Source of the DNA: Caldilineaceae bacterium
GTDB taxonomy: Bacteria; Chloroflexota; Anaerolineae; Caldilineales; Caldilineaceae
Length of the DNA: 64,000 nt
NCBI GenBank assembly: GCA_020634755.1
Contig: JACKBC010000004.1
Coordinates: 1-64,000 of the forward strand
Reading direction: 5' to 3'
Below, piece after piece: positions 42,678-50,991 of this stretch. Under the pieces are notes generated by a model. The model worked only from the letters and a program-made list of their open reading frames with translations, searched no databases and was not told the DNA's origin. Numbering within the stretch: the stretch's first letter is position 1; each line of letters opens with the position of its first letter. Made by a program: the position numbers and the translations under genes.

Positions 42678-44150
42678 ATGCTCCCCAACATTCTCTGGAT
42701 CTGTACCGACCAACAGCGCTTCGACACCATCGGCGCGCTGGGCAACCCATACGTATCGACCCCCAACATGGATCGCCTGGTGGCCGAAGGCGTAGCCTTT
42801 ACCCACGCCTATTGCCAAAGCCCCATCTGCACACCCAGCCGGGCCAGCTTTTTAACCGGTCTTTACCCCAGCACGGTTCACATCAACGGCAATGGGCTAG
42901 AATCGTTCCCATCTCAGCCCGCGCTGGTGACCAAACGGCTGGCCGATCTGGGCTATGACTGCGGTCTCATTGGCAAGCTCCACTTGAGCAGCGCATACCA
43001 GCGCATTGAGCAGCGCCAGACCGATGCCGCCGGCAACATTAGCGATGGCTACCGCTACTGGCAATACAGCCATGCCCCACGTGATGATTGGCCGCAAGGT
43101 CACGATTACGCCGACTGGGTGGCAGCCCAGGGCCATTCTCTGGCCGAACTGACGCAAAGCCTGGCCGGCGTGCCCGCCGAGCTGCACCAAACCACCTGGT
43201 GCGCCGCAAAGACCATAGAATTTATACAGCAGGCGCACGCCGGCCCGTGGCTGGCCAGCGTTAACATCTACGATCCGCACCCGCCCTTTAATCCACCGCA
43301 AAGTTATCGCGACCAGTTTAACCCTGCTGATATGCCAGGTCCCTCTTTTCAAGAGAGCGACCTGGCCCAGCAACAAAAGTTGGCCGCCGTGGACTTCCAA
43401 TCGCAAGCACGCAGGCCGGACACATTAGACATCAAAAGTCCGGTCATCCCAGCATCGCCGCTCAATGCCGATTGGCTGGCGCAGAGTACCGGTGGTCGGC
43501 GCGACGCCCAAACGCTGCAAGCCGCCTACTATGCCATGATCAAGCTCATTGACGACCAGCTGGGTCGCATCCTGGACGCGCTGACAGAAAGCGGTCAGCG
43601 CGCCAACACGGTTATCATCTTCATGAGTGATCACGGCGAAACGCTGGGCGACCACGGGTTGATCCAAAAAGGCTGCCGCTTCTATGAAGGCTTGGTGCGC
43701 GTGCCCATGATTTGGTCCTGGCCGGGCCACTTTCAGAGCGGGCTGCGCAGCAATGCGCTGGTCGAGCTGACCGACATTGCGCCCACGCTGCTGGAGCTGG
43801 CGGGACAAGCGCCGCCCGCCAGCATGCACGGGCGCTCGCTGCTGCCCATTTTGACCGGCCAAAGGTCGCCGCATGTGCATCGCGACTTTGTGCGCTGCGA
43901 ATATTACAACGCCCTGGGGCTCAGCGACGCCAGCCACGCCACCATGTATCGCAATGCGCGCTATAAACTGGTGCTTTATCACGGCCACGGCCTGGGCGAG
44001 CTCTACGATTTGCAGGCCGATCCCCACGAATTCAACAACTTGTGGGAGAGTCCGGCCCATCAAGCGCGCAAGCTGGAACTTATGCAAGCCAGCTTCGACG
44101 CCTCCATCTTGATTGCCGACCCTGGCCCACAGCGCATTGGCCCCATGTAA
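42678..44150 (+). CDS. Sulfatase (formylglycine-dependent)
   Basis: A 490-residue type I sulfatase. Cys51 in CTPSRASFLTG is the formylglycine site (C-x-P-x-R). Metal and substrate residues appear in NILWICTDQQRFDT (Asp11), and in FMSDHGETLGDHGL. The end ELYDLQADPHEFNNLW is typical. No signal peptide is seen, so it may be cytoplasmic. No ribosome-binding site is visible at the ATG. No maturase gene (FGE or anSME) lies in the window. Substrate may be a sulfated sugar, in keeping with the glycan genes downstream. Confidence 0.94.
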   Translation: MLPNILWICTDQQRFDTIGALGNPYVSTPNMDRLVAEGVAFTHAYCQSPICTPSRASFLTGLYPSTVHINGNGLESFPSQPALVTKRLADLGYDCGLIGKLHLSSAYQRIEQRQTDAAGNISDGYRYWQYSHAPRDDWPQGHDYADWVAAQGHSLAELTQSLAGVPAELHQTTWCAAKTIEFIQQAHAGPWLASVNIYDPHPPFNPPQSYRDQFNPADMPGPSFQESDLAQQQKLAAVDFQSQARRPDTLDIKSPVIPASPLNADWLAQSTGGRRDAQTLQAAYYAMIKLIDDQLGRILDALTESGQRANTVIIFMSDHGETLGDHGLIQKGCRFYEGLVRVPMIWSWPGHFQSGLRSNALVELTDIAPTLLELAGQAPPASMHGRSLLPILTGQRSPHVHRDFVRCEYYNALGLSDASHATMYRNARYKLVLYHGHGLGELYDLQADPHEFNNLWESPAHQARKLELMQASFDASILIADPGPQRIGPM

Positions 44151-44154
44151 CTGA

Positions 44155-44307
44155 GGGGCGTGCATACCCATTTCAGTCGAGTTGGGACAGGCTAGCGTGC
44201 GTCGCACGGCCCAGAGGAACAGCCACAATGCAGCCACCTTGACGGGTAGTGCATCGCACGTGGGTCCACGAGCCATTGTCACTCGAACAGCGAATTATGC
44301 TCGCTCC
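44155..44307 (+). repeat. 153-bp dispersed repeat, copy 1
   Basis: Shared blocks with 54632-54783 in the same order: GGGG-GTGCATAC, GTGCGTCGCAC (44197-44207), GCCCAG-GAACAGCC, GTGCATCGCAC (44249-44259), and CTCGA-CAG-AATTATGC. Spacers between blocks differ. The two near-palindromic 11-mers could form stems. It lies between the sulfatase stop and the convergent EVE gene. Confidence 0.8.
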
Positions 44308-44371
44308 TCATGTAATTCAGGGCACTGGCGTCGCCCAAACGCAAGGCAAATTGGTTGGGCCGCTAAGCATC

Positions 44372-44791
44372 TTACAAGTCAATCCCCATGACCACGGCAA
44401 TCAAGCGAAAGTCCGCTTCGGGAATGGCAAAGAGGCCAAAGCGAAAGGGATAGCCCCAGCGCTGCTTGTCTTTGATGAAGCTGAGTTCGGCAATGAGTGG
44501 TCGGATGGCGGCGGGCGTGCTGGGCAGCGGCTCCACATTGCGCCGCCACGGGTGAAAATCGGGCGTCATGACGGCCTGGTAGGGTTCGTCGTCAGTCACA
44601 CGGGCCAGGGCGGTAAATTGTTGTAGTGCTTCGCCATCATGCAAGCTGGTGCGCGACGAATAGAAGGCGATCAGATCGCCCCGTTTTAGACGCTTCAGGT
44701 TGGTAGATTTGCCGTGATTGGCTTGGGTAAAGCCGCCGGCCATACCAAGCTGTACGTGATCACGGGAAACCGCGTTAAGCCAATAGTTCAT
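44372..44791 (-). CDS. EVE domain protein
   Basis: A 139-residue protein made of a single EVE domain, a PUA-like fold that binds modified bases. Typical segments are MNYWLNAVSRDHV, LKRGDLIAFYSSRT and FTALARVTDDEPY. A GGAG eight bases before ATG 44791 favours this start over an ATG six codons upstream. EVE proteins sometimes recognise modified DNA in restriction contexts, but no restriction or modification gene is near. Confidence 0.88.
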   Translation of the reverse strand: MNYWLNAVSRDHVQLGMAGGFTQANHGKSTNLKRLKRGDLIAFYSSRTSLHDGEALQQFTALARVTDDEPYQAVMTPDFHPWRRNVEPLPSTPAAIRPLIAELSFIKDKQRWGYPFRFGLFAIPEADFRLIAVVMGIDL

Positions 44792-44854
44792 GAGATGCTC
44801 CGAAATCATTGTGAAGGGCTAATTTCCTCATCGGTGTATGCTTCCAGCCTAGCA

Positions 44855-44888
44855 AATGGCTCCTGACACCGTTATGTCAGGAGCCATT
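44855..44888 (-). terminator. 14-bp hairpin downstream of the aldolase gene
   Basis: AATGGCTCCTGACA pairs perfectly with TGTCAGGAGCCATT around a six-base loop. It lies 55 bases beyond the stop of the minus-strand aldolase gene. The T-tract is short, so it is a probable but not ideal intrinsic terminator. Confidence 0.65.
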
Positions 44889-44943
44889 ATCGCCTACCCG
44901 ATTTTAGCGATTTCGGTCAGCCATCTAGATTTCTGGATTCGCC

Positions 44944-46356
44944 TTAATCGGCCAGCCCCAGGCTTTGGACAGTTTGGCGCTCAAAGGTGGGTTGCGGTTG
45001 GTGATACGCAATGGGTTGCACCACGCGGTTGACTAATTCTTGCGTATTGGCCGCGCCCAATTCTTTAAACAGAAATGCAAAGAACGCCTGTAAATCGTGC
45101 ATGATCGGTCCATATGCAGCGGCGGGCAGGCTCCACAGTTCGGCCTTAAAGGGGCCAGCGGCGTTTTTGCGCGCCTTGGCGTAAAACTGGGCGTCGGTGT
45201 CACCGGCTTTGCGTTCGTGGGCGTGATGTTTATCCAGATGCGCTTGGATTTCCTGCATCAGCTCAGCTGGGAAGAGCGGATGGTCAAAGACCAGGTTGAC
45301 AAAGCCGGCGGCCAGGTGAATCTCCAACGTTTGCGCTTGCGGAAAGTTGTGGAACACCTCACGCGGCAGCGTGCTGGCGCCATGCTGCACAGCGCCGCCA
45401 CCGCCCAGTTCGCGCGTACGCGCACCCAGCTTTTCGAGCAGTGCAAAGTCCACGGTTACGTCACCAATCGAGCCGTCGGGCATAATGACGCCGCCGTGGG
45501 TGGTGCCCGTGGCCACGCTCACCTTGCTCAGCCCGGTGTAATCGCCGTATTGCGCCAGCTCGCGTTTGTAATTCAGCATATAGGCGTCCAGCTCTTCCAC
45601 GGTTGAATTGGCCAGCCCCACCTCGCCAATTTCGCCGCCCAAACTGATGGTCACGCCGGCCGGCTCCAGCTTGCGCACAAAATCGGTCAACTCGGCCGAA
45701 TGTACGTAATTGAGCCGCTGCTGCTCATTCACGTCACTGGGCTCCAGCGTGACCAGCGTGCTGGTGTCGATGTCAATATTCCAGAAGCCACACGGAATCG
45801 CGCGCGTAATCAGATCCTTCACTTCCTGAATGGCCGTCTGCGCATCGGCCGCATATTTTTGGTGGCTTACCTGGAAATGATCGCCCTGAATAAAAAGCGG
45901 GCTGGTGTAACCTTCGCGGATGGCGGCGGCAATGACGCAAGCGGCATATTCATCCGGCCCCTGCATGGCAAAGAGCATTTCACCGCGCGCCAGCTCAAAA
46001 ATAATGGCGCCGGCATGGAGCTGATTGGCTGCCCGCAGCGCCGCGCGCATCATATCGTAGCTCATCATGCGCAGGTTCATGGCGGGAACAGTCACGTTGG
46101 TATATTCACCGCGACTGCGCGCCATATAAAGCTCGTGAATGCTGGCCGGCCGCGCCCCCATCTGCTGACCGATCTCCCAGATGAGCCATTTGGCCTGAGC
46201 GCGCACGTCACTACTGCCAAAGACGGCGTCGCGAATGAGCACATCGATTAGTTCGTTGCGCACGCGTGCGGCGTCCACAACGGCCACCTGACCGCCACTC
46301 ACGGTCACCGCCCCGCGCAAGGCACTATTGAGTTCGTAAAGTGATTCGTGAATCAT
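44944..46356 (-). CDS. Class II fructose-bisphosphate aldolase-like protein
   Basis: A 470-residue protein related to class II (zinc) aldolases. Candidate zinc ligands are in IQGDHFQVSH, SLGGEIGEVG, GTTHGG and VQHGAST. It is more than 100 residues longer than ordinary Fba/GatY enzymes because of an N-terminal extension of ~80 residues and a C-terminal helical tail. This longer type is known but its substrate is less certain; ketose-bisphosphate cleavage is likely. The ribosome-binding site is weak (GAAAGAA). It is a single gene ended by the hairpin at 44855. Confidence 0.85.
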   Translation of the reverse strand: MIHESLYELNSALRGAVTVSGGQVAVVDAARVRNELIDVLIRDAVFGSSDVRAQAKWLIWEIGQQMGARPASIHELYMARSRGEYTNVTVPAMNLRMMSYDMMRAALRAANQLHAGAIIFELARGEMLFAMQGPDEYAACVIAAAIREGYTSPLFIQGDHFQVSHQKYAADAQTAIQEVKDLITRAIPCGFWNIDIDTSTLVTLEPSDVNEQQRLNYVHSAELTDFVRKLEPAGVTISLGGEIGEVGLANSTVEELDAYMLNYKRELAQYGDYTGLSKVSVATGTTHGGVIMPDGSIGDVTVDFALLEKLGARTRELGGGGAVQHGASTLPREVFHNFPQAQTLEIHLAAGFVNLVFDHPLFPAELMQEIQAHLDKHHAHERKAGDTDAQFYAKARKNAAGPFKAELWSLPAAAYGPIMHDLQAFFAFLFKELGAANTQELVNRVVQPIAYHQPQPTFERQTVQSLGLAD

Positions 46357-46655
46357 GATTATTCTTTCTATTGAATATTTCTATATGGCTTGTTTCTATA
46401 AACACGGATTGTCAGCCCAAAAGCAATCCGGCAATCGCGCAATAGAGTATTACGCCGATTGCGATGTTGCATATCTACTTTTTGAACGGTATGATGATTG
46501 TACTTTTGGCGCCCCCCATTGGCAAAAATCAGCAGATCGCAACCGCGTAGGATGGCTGAACTCCCGAACTAAGACGCAGCCTGTATTTCTAAAGCCGATA
46601 TTGCTAACGCCGTTGCGGTATGTCGAATCTTACGCCGAATCATAAGGAGCTTTTA
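46357..46655. other. Divergent intergenic region
   Basis: About 300 bases between the aldolase and the DUF4399 gene. A 96-codon open frame crosses it, but its composition and lack of ribosome-binding site argue against a gene. Both promoters should be here; no clear consensus is seen. Confidence 0.4.
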
Positions 46656-48290
46656 ATGCCGCATCCATTCTATCGATATTCATCGTTCAATCACGCATCA
46701 TTCAAACACTCGTCATTCAGACACTCGTTATTTAGACACTCGTTATTTAAACAATGTACCGCTCTGCTCAGGCTAACCGCGCTTGTGATCGTAGTGGGCA
46801 TTGTCAGCGCTTGCAGCATCAGCACGCCCGAACCCTCACCGGTGGCCATTCCCACACCGGCGCCGCGCGTTACATTCGCCCTGGCGGGCAACACAGCCGA
46901 TCAGTCCACGGTCGTTGCCATTGCGGCTGCGACAGAGGTTCCCACGGATACGCCCCTCCCCACCGAAACAGCCACCGCCGCGGCGCCGACCGATACGACC
47001 ACACCGGAAGCCACAGTGACAGTAGAGGCCACCGCCAGCAACACACAGACTGTGAGCGACACACAGACTGTGAGCGACACGCAGACTTTGAGTGATACGC
47101 AGACGGTGAGCGAAACTGCCGGCGTCACCAACACCGCAGGGATCGGCGCCAGCGCGCCGCTAACGACCACAGAGGCTGTAACAACTACAACTGTGGCAAC
47201 TGTGGCAACTACGACAGCAACCTCTACGGCTGTGGCATCAGAAACGCAGCCGCACGTCTTCTTCCGCCAGCCCAGCAATAACGCCACCGTTCCGCTTACA
47301 TCCACGGTGATTATGAGCGCCACCGGGCTGACCATTGCGCCGGCGGGTGAGGTCGTGGAGGGGGCCGGCCATTTTCACATTCTAGTCGACACCGATTTTG
47401 TTGAGCCGGGCGTGGTGATTCCCAAAGACGAGCAACATTTGCACTTTGGGGACGGCGCCACCCAGGCTGAAGTTGGCCTGACCGCCGGTTCGCACATATT
47501 GCGGCTGCAATTGGCCGATGGCGCCCATACGGCGCTGGCCGGTGACCAATATCGCGCTGAAATTGTGGTGGGTGCGGTAGATGGCGCCCCCGAGCAGGCG
47601 GTCCATTTTGTCATGCCGCGGGATGGCGCCGTGACGCCGCCCCAGGTAGACGTGGAGATGGCCGCAGCTGGTTTGGTGGTCGAGCCTGCCGGCGCAGTCA
47701 GCGAAGGCGCTGGCCATTTCCACATTCTGGTCGACACCGATTTTGTTGAGCCGGGCACGGTAATCCCCAAGGACGAGCAACATTTGCACTTTGGCAGCGG
47801 CCAGCTGACCACCACGCTGGAACTAGCGCCAGGCGAGCACACGTTGCGCCTGCAATTTGCCGATGGCGCTCACACGGCGCTGGCCGGTGATCAATATCGC
47901 GATACCATCCAAATTAATGTGGTTGATGGCGCTCCCGCGCGCCAAGTGCAGTTCGCGGCGCCGCGCAACGGGGCGGAAGTATCATCGCCGGTGGCGATCC
48001 AGATGACGGCGGCCGGCCTCATTGTAGAACCGGCTGGCGTCGTCCTGCGCGCCGAAGATGACGCCCAGCCGGGTGGCCACATGCATATTTTGGTGGACGC
48101 CGATTTTGTGCCACCGGGTGAAGTGATTCCCAAGGATGAACAGCATCTGCACTTTGGCGCCGGCCAGCTGCAAACCGAATTGGAACTTACGCCCGGCGTC
48201 CATATTCTACGTTTGCAAATGGCCAATGGCGCCCATATGGCGCTAGATGGGCAACAATATCGAGATGAAATTTCAATTACGGTGAAGTAG
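46656..48290 (+). CDS. Lipoprotein with three DUF4399 domains
   Basis: A 544-residue lipoprotein. AAGGAG six bases upstream fixes the ATG. Residues ~5-32 are five-residue repeats (SSFNHASFKHSSFRHSLFRH), encoded by 15-bp near-repeats, before the hydrophobic signal (LTALVIVVGIVSAC) and lipobox Cys. A Thr/Ala-rich linker with TQTVSD repeats leads to three DUF4399 modules, each with GHFHILVDTDFV, IPKDEQHLHFG and LRLQxADGAH. DUF4399 proteins are extracytoplasmic with unknown function; the His/Asp pattern could bind a metal. The extended N-terminus is odd for a secreted protein. Confidence 0.85.
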   Translation: MPHPFYRYSSFNHASFKHSSFRHSLFRHSLFKQCTALLRLTALVIVVGIVSACSISTPEPSPVAIPTPAPRVTFALAGNTADQSTVVAIAAATEVPTDTPLPTETATAAAPTDTTTPEATVTVEATASNTQTVSDTQTVSDTQTLSDTQTVSETAGVTNTAGIGASAPLTTTEAVTTTTVATVATTTATSTAVASETQPHVFFRQPSNNATVPLTSTVIMSATGLTIAPAGEVVEGAGHFHILVDTDFVEPGVVIPKDEQHLHFGDGATQAEVGLTAGSHILRLQLADGAHTALAGDQYRAEIVVGAVDGAPEQAVHFVMPRDGAVTPPQVDVEMAAAGLVVEPAGAVSEGAGHFHILVDTDFVEPGTVIPKDEQHLHFGSGQLTTTLELAPGEHTLRLQFADGAHTALAGDQYRDTIQINVVDGAPARQVQFAAPRNGAEVSSPVAIQMTAAGLIVEPAGVVLRAEDDAQPGGHMHILVDADFVPPGEVIPKDEQHLHFGAGQLQTELELTPGVHILRLQMANGAHMALDGQQYRDEISITVK

Positions 48291-48314
48291 CAAAACAAAG
48301 GAAGGAACCAAACC

Positions 48315-49448
48315 ATGTTTACAGAAAACAGTGAAAAGCTGGTGGGTGCGGCCGCGCAACAGACGGTGCAGCGCATGGGCGAAGCGGCGGCGAATTTTCT
48401 GGCGGGCCTCTCCACCGACCAGCGCGCCAAAGCCCAGCTCGATTTTGCGGATCAGGTCGAACGCACCACTTGGCACTATACACCCACCCCGCGCCAGGGG
48501 TTACCTTTCACCGAAATGGATCGCCAGCAGCAACGGCTGGCGCAGCGGCTGATCATGTCTGGGCTGAGCCGCGAAGGGTACAACGTGGCCACCACAATTA
48601 TGGGCATTGAGACGCTGCTGGATGCCAAAGAAGGCTTTCGCAGCGACCTCTGGTGGCGCGATTCGCGGCTCTATTACGTCACCGTTTTTGGCGAACCCGA
48701 TGGGCAGAAGCCGTGGGGCTGGCGCTTTGAAGGCCACCACATTTCGCTCAATTTTACTATTGTGGGCGGCCAGATTGTCTCGCCCACGCCCACATTCTTT
48801 GGCTCCAATCCGGCCTCCTCACCGTTGATGGGCGGGCAAACGCTGCGTCCGCTGGCCGGCATCGAAGATCTGGCGCGCCAGCTCATGCACGAGCTTTCCG
48901 CCGAGCAGCAAGCCACGGCTTTGCTCACCACCATAGCCCCGCCCGACATTGTCACGCTCAATCGTCCGGCTGTGGTGGCCGGTTCTCTCCCCGCCAAGAC
49001 GCCCGGCATTGATGATACGTTGGCCGTGGCTTCGCAATTCCGCACTATGGAACGGCTGATCCAGGAACGAGATATTACGCCTGCCGAGCTGGAAGCCGTA
49101 CGGCTCAATGGCGCCAAGGGCATTGCCGCCGCGCAGATGAGCGCCAGCCAACGCCAGATTTTGCAGGCGCTGATTGGCGACTACATTCACCGCATGCCCG
49201 ATGAGTTGGCTGAAATTGAGATGAATAAGCTCAAGGAGCAGGGCATGGAGCAGATCCACTTTGCCTGGGCGGGTGGACTGGAGCGCGGCGAAGGCCATTA
49301 CTACCGGCTGCAAGGCGCGCGCTTCCTGGTCGAATATGACAACACGCAGAACGACGCCAACCACATCCACTCGGTCTGGCGCGATGCGCAAAGCGATTTT
49401 GGCGCCGATCTCATCACCCAACACTATCAGACGTCGCACCATCATTGA
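48315..49448 (+). CDS. DUF3500 domain-containing protein
   Basis: A 377-residue soluble protein of the DUF3500 family. Segments FLAGLSTDQRAKAQLDFADQ, RQGLPFTEMDRQQQ, WGWRFEGHHISLNFTI and HYYRLQGARFLVEYDNTQND are family landmarks. The ATG follows AAGGAAGGAACC. No signal peptide is seen, although many relatives are secreted. It follows the DUF4399 gene by 24 bases and is probably co-transcribed. Biochemical function is unknown. Confidence 0.85.
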   Translation: MFTENSEKLVGAAAQQTVQRMGEAAANFLAGLSTDQRAKAQLDFADQVERTTWHYTPTPRQGLPFTEMDRQQQRLAQRLIMSGLSREGYNVATTIMGIETLLDAKEGFRSDLWWRDSRLYYVTVFGEPDGQKPWGWRFEGHHISLNFTIVGGQIVSPTPTFFGSNPASSPLMGGQTLRPLAGIEDLARQLMHELSAEQQATALLTTIAPPDIVTLNRPAVVAGSLPAKTPGIDDTLAVASQFRTMERLIQERDITPAELEAVRLNGAKGIAAAQMSASQRQILQALIGDYIHRMPDELAEIEMNKLKEQGMEQIHFAWAGGLERGEGHYYRLQGARFLVEYDNTQNDANHIHSVWRDAQSDFGADLITQHYQTSHHH

Positions 49449-49517
49449 TCAGGCAGATGATTGGGATGCTGTCGCCCGATTTCGACGAACAGCCATTTCG
49501 CTATATTAAAAAAATCG

Positions 49518-49675
49518 AACGCTGATTCACCTGGATGAACACAGATTGTACAGAGAGAATCAGCGTTTATCCGTGTTCATTTGCGTACTCCATCTTAATT
49601 CCGATAATCTCTAAGTCATCGACAAGAAATAAGTTGGCGGCCAAACCTATCAGGTCTGCGAGACCTGACAGGTTT
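49518..49675. repeat. Two hairpins in the spacer before the sugar operon
   Basis: AACGCTGATTC (49518-49528) pairs with 49557-49567. AAACCTATCAGGTCT pairs with AGACCTGACAGGTTT (49643-49675, 3-base loop, one mismatch), and AGAAATAA/TTATTTCT flank it. Sequences of both kinds are common dispersed repeats in bacterial genomes. Confidence 0.7.
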
Positions 49676-49731
49676 AAATCGACAAGTTATTTCTGAACAG
49701 TGACTAACCTACTATTAAAGAGACTTTAGCC

Positions 49732-50955
49732 ATGACCCACCCTCTCAAACTAGGCCTCATTGGTACGGGCGGCATTTCGCGTCGCCATGCCATCTCGATG
49801 AAAGACTTGCACGACCGCGGCCGCGATGGCTTTGGCGTGACCGCCGTGTGTGATGTGAACGAAGCCGCCGCGCAGGAGCGCGCCGACCAATTTGCCGAGC
49901 TTTTTGGCAGCCGACCCACCGTCTATACCGACTACAAAGTGCTGCTGGCCCAGGAAGAGCTAGATGCCGTTGACATCTGCCTGCCCCACGGTCTGCACCA
50001 CGGTGTGACCATTGACTGTCTGGAGGCCGGTCGCCACGTGCTGTGCGAAAAGCCGCTGGGCATTACCATCAAGGCGTGTCGTCTCATGGCCGAGGCCGCC
50101 GAGCGCACGGGGCTGGTGCTCTCCACCGGCGTACCGCACCGCTGCCAACCGGGGCAGCGCGCCGCCCATTGGGTCTTTAACGAATCGGGGCTCATGGGAG
50201 AGGTGCGTTCGTTCTTCCACAGCTACACGCGCCCACCAGCCGCGCCGGCCAACACCAGTGCCCCGGTGCCGGAACGCGTGCGCTGGCGCCGCAACCGGCT
50301 CATGTCTGGCGGCGGGCCGGTGCTGGATAGCGGCTTTCACTACTGCGACTCTATGCGCTACTTCTTTGGCGGGCTGGACACGGTCTATGCGCGTGCGCTC
50401 AACGCCGGCGGCTCGTTTGAAGAGGCGCCCGAGGATACGGTCTTTGTTACGCTTACTTTCAAAAGCGGCGTCACCGGTAGCTGGACATGGAGTCTAGCCG
50501 CGCCTGGCGCACCGGCGCGCAATGTGACTTTTTACGGTACGCAAGGTTCGCTGCGCGACACGACACAAACGCCCTTTGCCATCTTCCATCTCTTTGAGCG
50601 GCGGTTGGGGGAACGCGAGGATGGCGAGCTACAAACCAGCGATGGCAAGAGCTATTCCATGGCCGAGCTGGAGCAGATGCACCTGGACTCGCTCAGCGCA
50701 GACGCGCGCGAGCGACTCTTCCCCGGCGGCGCCGATGATGGCTTTTCCATCGAAATTTGGGACTTCCTCGAAGCCGTGCGCGGCAACCGCTCTGGTCCCG
50801 AAGTAGACGCCTGGGGCGGCCTCTATTCCCTGGCCACTGGCGACGCCATCTATGAATCCATCACCACCGGCGACGTGATTAAGGTGGATGATATTATCTC
50901 CGGCGCCCGCAGCCAATACCAAGACCCGATTGATGAGCATTGGGGGATTCAATAA
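49732..50955 (+). CDS. Gfo/Idh/MocA family oxidoreductase
   Basis: A 407-residue NAD(P)-dependent dehydrogenase. Rossmann motif LGLIGTGGISRRHA, the catalytic lysine motif HVLCEKPLGIT, and the substrate-domain GGGPVLDSGFHYCDSMRYFF are visible. No secretion signal. It opens a plus-strand run of six genes for a probable carbohydrate pathway: this dehydrogenase, an unknown protein, ThuA, two BNR/sialidase-like proteins and a medium-chain dehydrogenase. Typical members oxidise sugars, amino-sugars or inositols. Confidence 0.93.
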   Translation: MTHPLKLGLIGTGGISRRHAISMKDLHDRGRDGFGVTAVCDVNEAAAQERADQFAELFGSRPTVYTDYKVLLAQEELDAVDICLPHGLHHGVTIDCLEAGRHVLCEKPLGITIKACRLMAEAAERTGLVLSTGVPHRCQPGQRAAHWVFNESGLMGEVRSFFHSYTRPPAAPANTSAPVPERVRWRRNRLMSGGGPVLDSGFHYCDSMRYFFGGLDTVYARALNAGGSFEEAPEDTVFVTLTFKSGVTGSWTWSLAAPGAPARNVTFYGTQGSLRDTTQTPFAIFHLFERRLGEREDGELQTSDGKSYSMAELEQMHLDSLSADARERLFPGGADDGFSIEIWDFLEAVRGNRSGPEVDAWGGLYSLATGDAIYESITTGDVIKVDDIISGARSQYQDPIDEHWGIQ

Positions 50956-50991
50956 GTCCCTCTCACTTTCACAACTGGAGAAACCTACCGC

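Noticed and set aside
42374..42958. 194-codon plus-strand open frame
   Set aside because: It reads through the cloverleaf-like repeat and then overlaps the sulfatase gene in another frame.
46355..46645. 96-codon plus-strand open frame
   Set aside because: No ribosome-binding site, no domain, and it spans the region where two divergent promoters must lie.
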